Source: Mixta mediterraneensis (lineage in GTDB: Bacteria; Pseudomonadota; Gammaproteobacteria; Enterobacterales; Enterobacteriaceae). From it: a stretch of 64,000 nucleotides of DNA. The translations under genes were made by a program, and so were the position numbers. The notes under the pieces were generated by a model, which worked only from the letters and a program-made list of their open reading frames with translations, was not told where the DNA came from and did no database searches. Position 1 is the first letter of the stretch. The number at the start of each line of letters is the position of its first letter. The DNA is taken from contig NZ_JACFXY010000008.1 of NCBI RefSeq assembly GCF_014946725.1, positions 124,001 to 188,000 on the forward strand, read 5' to 3'. Of this stretch, positions 62,259-64,000 are shown piece after piece.

Positions 62259-64000
62259 TTACGGCATTTTAATGGACTGTTTTTCCTCAAGTAATTTTTC
62301 AACTACGCCAGGATCGGCGAGCGTTGAGGTATCACCAAGATTGCTGGTATCGCCAGTAGCGATTTTGCGCAGAATACGGCGCATGATTTTGCCGGAGCGG
62401 GTTTTCGGCAGTGAATCGGTCCAGTGCAATACATCCGGCGTGGCGATCGGGCCAATCTCTTTTCGCACCCAATTGCGCACCTCGGTATACAACTCAGGGG
62501 AAGGTTCCTCGCCGTGATTCAGCGTGATGTAAGCATAAATCGCCTGGCCTTTGATGCTGTGCGGAATGCCCACCACCGCAGCTTCGGCAACTTTAGGGTG
62601 TGAAACCAGCGCCGATTCAATTTCCGCTGTACCCAGACGATGACCGGAGACGTTGAGCACATCATCTACACGCCCGGTGATCCAGTAATAGCCATCTTCA
62701 TCGCGCCGCGCGCCATCGCCGCTGAAATAGGCGTTTTTAAAGGTGGAAAAATAGGTTTGTTCAAAGCGTTCATGATCGCCAAACAGCGTACGGGCCTGGC
62801 CCGGCCAGGAGTCGGTGATCACCAGATTCCCTTCACACGCACCTTGTTGTGGGTTGCCTTCGTTATCCACCAGCGCGGGTTGCACGCCAAAGAAGGGTTT
62901 GGTCGCTGAACCGGCTTTGAGTTCGGTTGCGCCTGGCAGCGGTGTGATCATGAAGCCCCCGGTTTCGGTTTGCCACCAGGTATCAACAATCGGACAGCGG
63001 CTGTTGCCGATCTTCTTGTAATACCACTCCCAGGCTTCAGGATTAATAGGTTCACCTACCGATCCCATAATACGCAGACTACTGCGGTCAGTGCCTTCAA
63101 TGGCAGTATCGCCTTCGGCCATCAACGCACGGATCGCCGTTGGCGCGGTATACAGCAGCGTAACTTTATGTTTATCAACGACTTCAGCCATGCGCCGTGG
63201 CGTTGGCCAGTTTGGCACGCCTTCGAACATTAACGTGGTCGCGCCACAGGCCAGCGGACCGTACAAAAGGTAGCTGTGACCGGTGACCCAGCCAACGTCG
63301 GCAGTACACCAATAGACGTCGTCTGGATGGTAATCAAACACATACTTAAAGGTCGTGGCGGCATACACCAGGTAACCGCCAGTGGTGTGCAGCACGCCTT
63401 TCGGCTTGCCGGTCGAGCCAGAGGTATAGAGGATGAAAAGCGGGTCTTCTGCTTGCATCTCGGCAGGGGAGTGAGTGTGGCTGGCATCTTTCATCAGGTC
63501 ATGCCACCATAAATCGCGGCCTTCTTGCCAGCCAATGTCTTTGCCGGTGCGCTGAAGCACCACCACATTTGTGATGCTGGTGACATGGCTATTTTTTAGC
63601 GCATCATCAACATTCTTCTTCAGCGCAATACTGCGTCCCGCACGGATGCCTTCATCGGCGGTAATCATCAGTTTGGCGTTGGAATCAATGACGCGACCGG
63701 CTACTGCTTCAGGCGAGAAACCGCCAAAAATCACGGAATGCACCGCGCCAATACGCGCGCAGGCCAGCATCGCCACTGCCGCTTCTGGCACCATCGGCAT
63801 GTAGATCGCCACGACGTCGCCTTTCCTGACACCAAGCTGTTCCAGCACATTGGCAAAGCGGCAAACATCAGCGTGAAGCTGACGAAAGGTAATGGTTTTG
63901 CTCTCGCTGGCGTCATCACCTTCCCAGATAATGGCAGGATGATCGCCGCGCGTCTGTAAATGTCGGTCAAGGCAGTTTGCCGCCAGGTTGAGCGTGCCAT
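62259..64000 (-). CDS. acs: Acetyl-CoA synthetase (N-terminus outside window)
   Basis: The visible 580 codons match E. coli Acs (652 aa) from [16 protein letters not shown] to the end. Motifs include [20 protein letters not shown] (ATP binding), [39 protein letters not shown] and the catalytic, acetylatable Lys in SGKIMRR. It makes acetyl-CoA from acetate, ATP and CoA by way of acetyl-AMP. It heads the acs-yjcH-actP operon running leftward. The frame is unbroken to the window edge; the start lies beyond it. Confidence 0.96.
   Translation of the reverse strand, partial: GTLNLAANCLDRHLQTRGDHPAIIWEGDDASESKTITFRQLHADVCRFANVLEQLGVRKGDVVAIYMPMVPEAAVAMLACARIGAVHSVIFGGFSPEAVAGRVIDSNAKLMITADEGIRAGRSIALKKNVDDALKNSHVTSITNVVVLQRTGKDIGWQEGRDLWWHDLMKDASHTHSPAEMQAEDPLFILYTSGSTGKPKGVLHTTGGYLVYAATTFKYVFDYHPDDVYWCTADVGWVTGHSYLLYGPLACGATTLMFEGVPNWPTPRRMAEVVDKHKVTLLYTAPTAIRALMAEGDTAIEGTDRSSLRIMGSVGEPINPEAWEWYYKKIGNSRCPIVDTWWQTETGGFMITPLPGATELKAGSATKPFFGVQPALVDNEGNPQQGACEGNLVITDSWPGQARTLFGDHERFEQTYFSTFKNAYFSGDGARRDEDGYYWITGRVDDVLNVSGHRLGTAEIESALVSHPKVAEAAVVGIPHSIKGQAIYAYITLNHGEEPSPELYTEVRNWVRKEIGPIATPDVLHWTDSLPKTRSGKIMRRILRKIATGDTSNLGDTSTLADPGVVEKLLEEKQSIKMP

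Noticed and set aside
54044..64000. Possible second prophage or defence system in the right third
   Set aside because: All genes there match known enterobacterial housekeeping or transport families, with no recombinase, nuclease or defence domain.
1..64000. CRISPR arrays, tRNA and rRNA genes
   Set aside because: No regularly spaced repeats of CRISPR type and no tRNA or rRNA sequence were seen by eye. The rRNA-leader-like word at 1296-1307 is only the boxA motif.

Overview
The window is a chromosomal segment of an enterobacterium. Conserved blocks follow the E. coli K-12 order dusA-pspG-qor-dnaB ... tyrB, yjbQ-yjbR, uvrA-ssb, yjcB-soxS-soxR, ghxP-yjcE and actP-yjcH-acs. Protein divergence, the absence of alr between dnaB and tyrB, the absence of a pdeC-like gene beside soxS, and inserted genes (Lrp/YitT pair, GST, cidAB with a LysR regulator, YfaZ) point to an Erwiniaceae-like genus (Pantoea/Erwinia group). 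That is inference; the genus cannot be fixed from the sequence alone.

Positions 1 to about 30.9 kb are a largely complete temperate phage with a contractile tail, integrated at the 5' end of dusA. Its other end lies left of the window. Order: leftward early genes (1-718), immunity region (CI repressor 1485-2114, Cro-like 2225-2449, three operators evenly spaced 23 bp apart plus one at pL), a primase/helicase-type replication gene with an adjacent iteron-rich candidate origin (4.7-4.86 kb), a Q-type antiterminator, a candidate late promoter, the lysis cassette (two holin-like proteins, M15 endolysin, Rz/Rz1), terminase, portal, head genes, neck, sheath (DUF3383), tube, frameshifted tail chaperone, tape measure, baseplate, spike and tail fibre. 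The right end carries leftward accessory genes: an O-acyltransferase (likely lysogenic conversion), a broken orphan hicB, a BRO-N protein with an AP2-like C-terminal segment behind a structured leader resembling the phage c4 antisense system, and a tyrosine integrase next to dusA.

From 30.9 to 43.7 kb is housekeeping DNA: dusA, pspG with sigma-54 promoter and duplicated enhancer-like sites, qor, dnaB, an Lrp-type regulator, a frameshifted YitT-family gene, tyrB, yjbQ, yjbR, a zinc alcohol dehydrogenase, uvrA and ssb with a LexA box.

From about 43.9 to 51.3 kb, between ssb and yjcB, is an accessory segment: a DMT permease, an IS5-family element with a visible TAA target duplication and A7 frameshift site, an IS481-family element, an IS3 remnant, AT-rich non-coding DNA, and a polysaccharide flippase/ATP-grasp (TupA-like) pair. 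From 51.3 kb to the end is core-like: yjcB, divergent soxS/soxR with a perfect SoxR palindrome, a GST, a purine permease with a PurR-like box, a Na+/H+ antiporter, a LysR regulator divergent from cidA-cidB, a YfaZ outer-membrane protein, and the actP-yjcH-acs acetate operon running off the right edge.

Two genes (hicB, YitT) carry single-base frameshifts in or beside short homopolymers. They may be real or sequencing errors.
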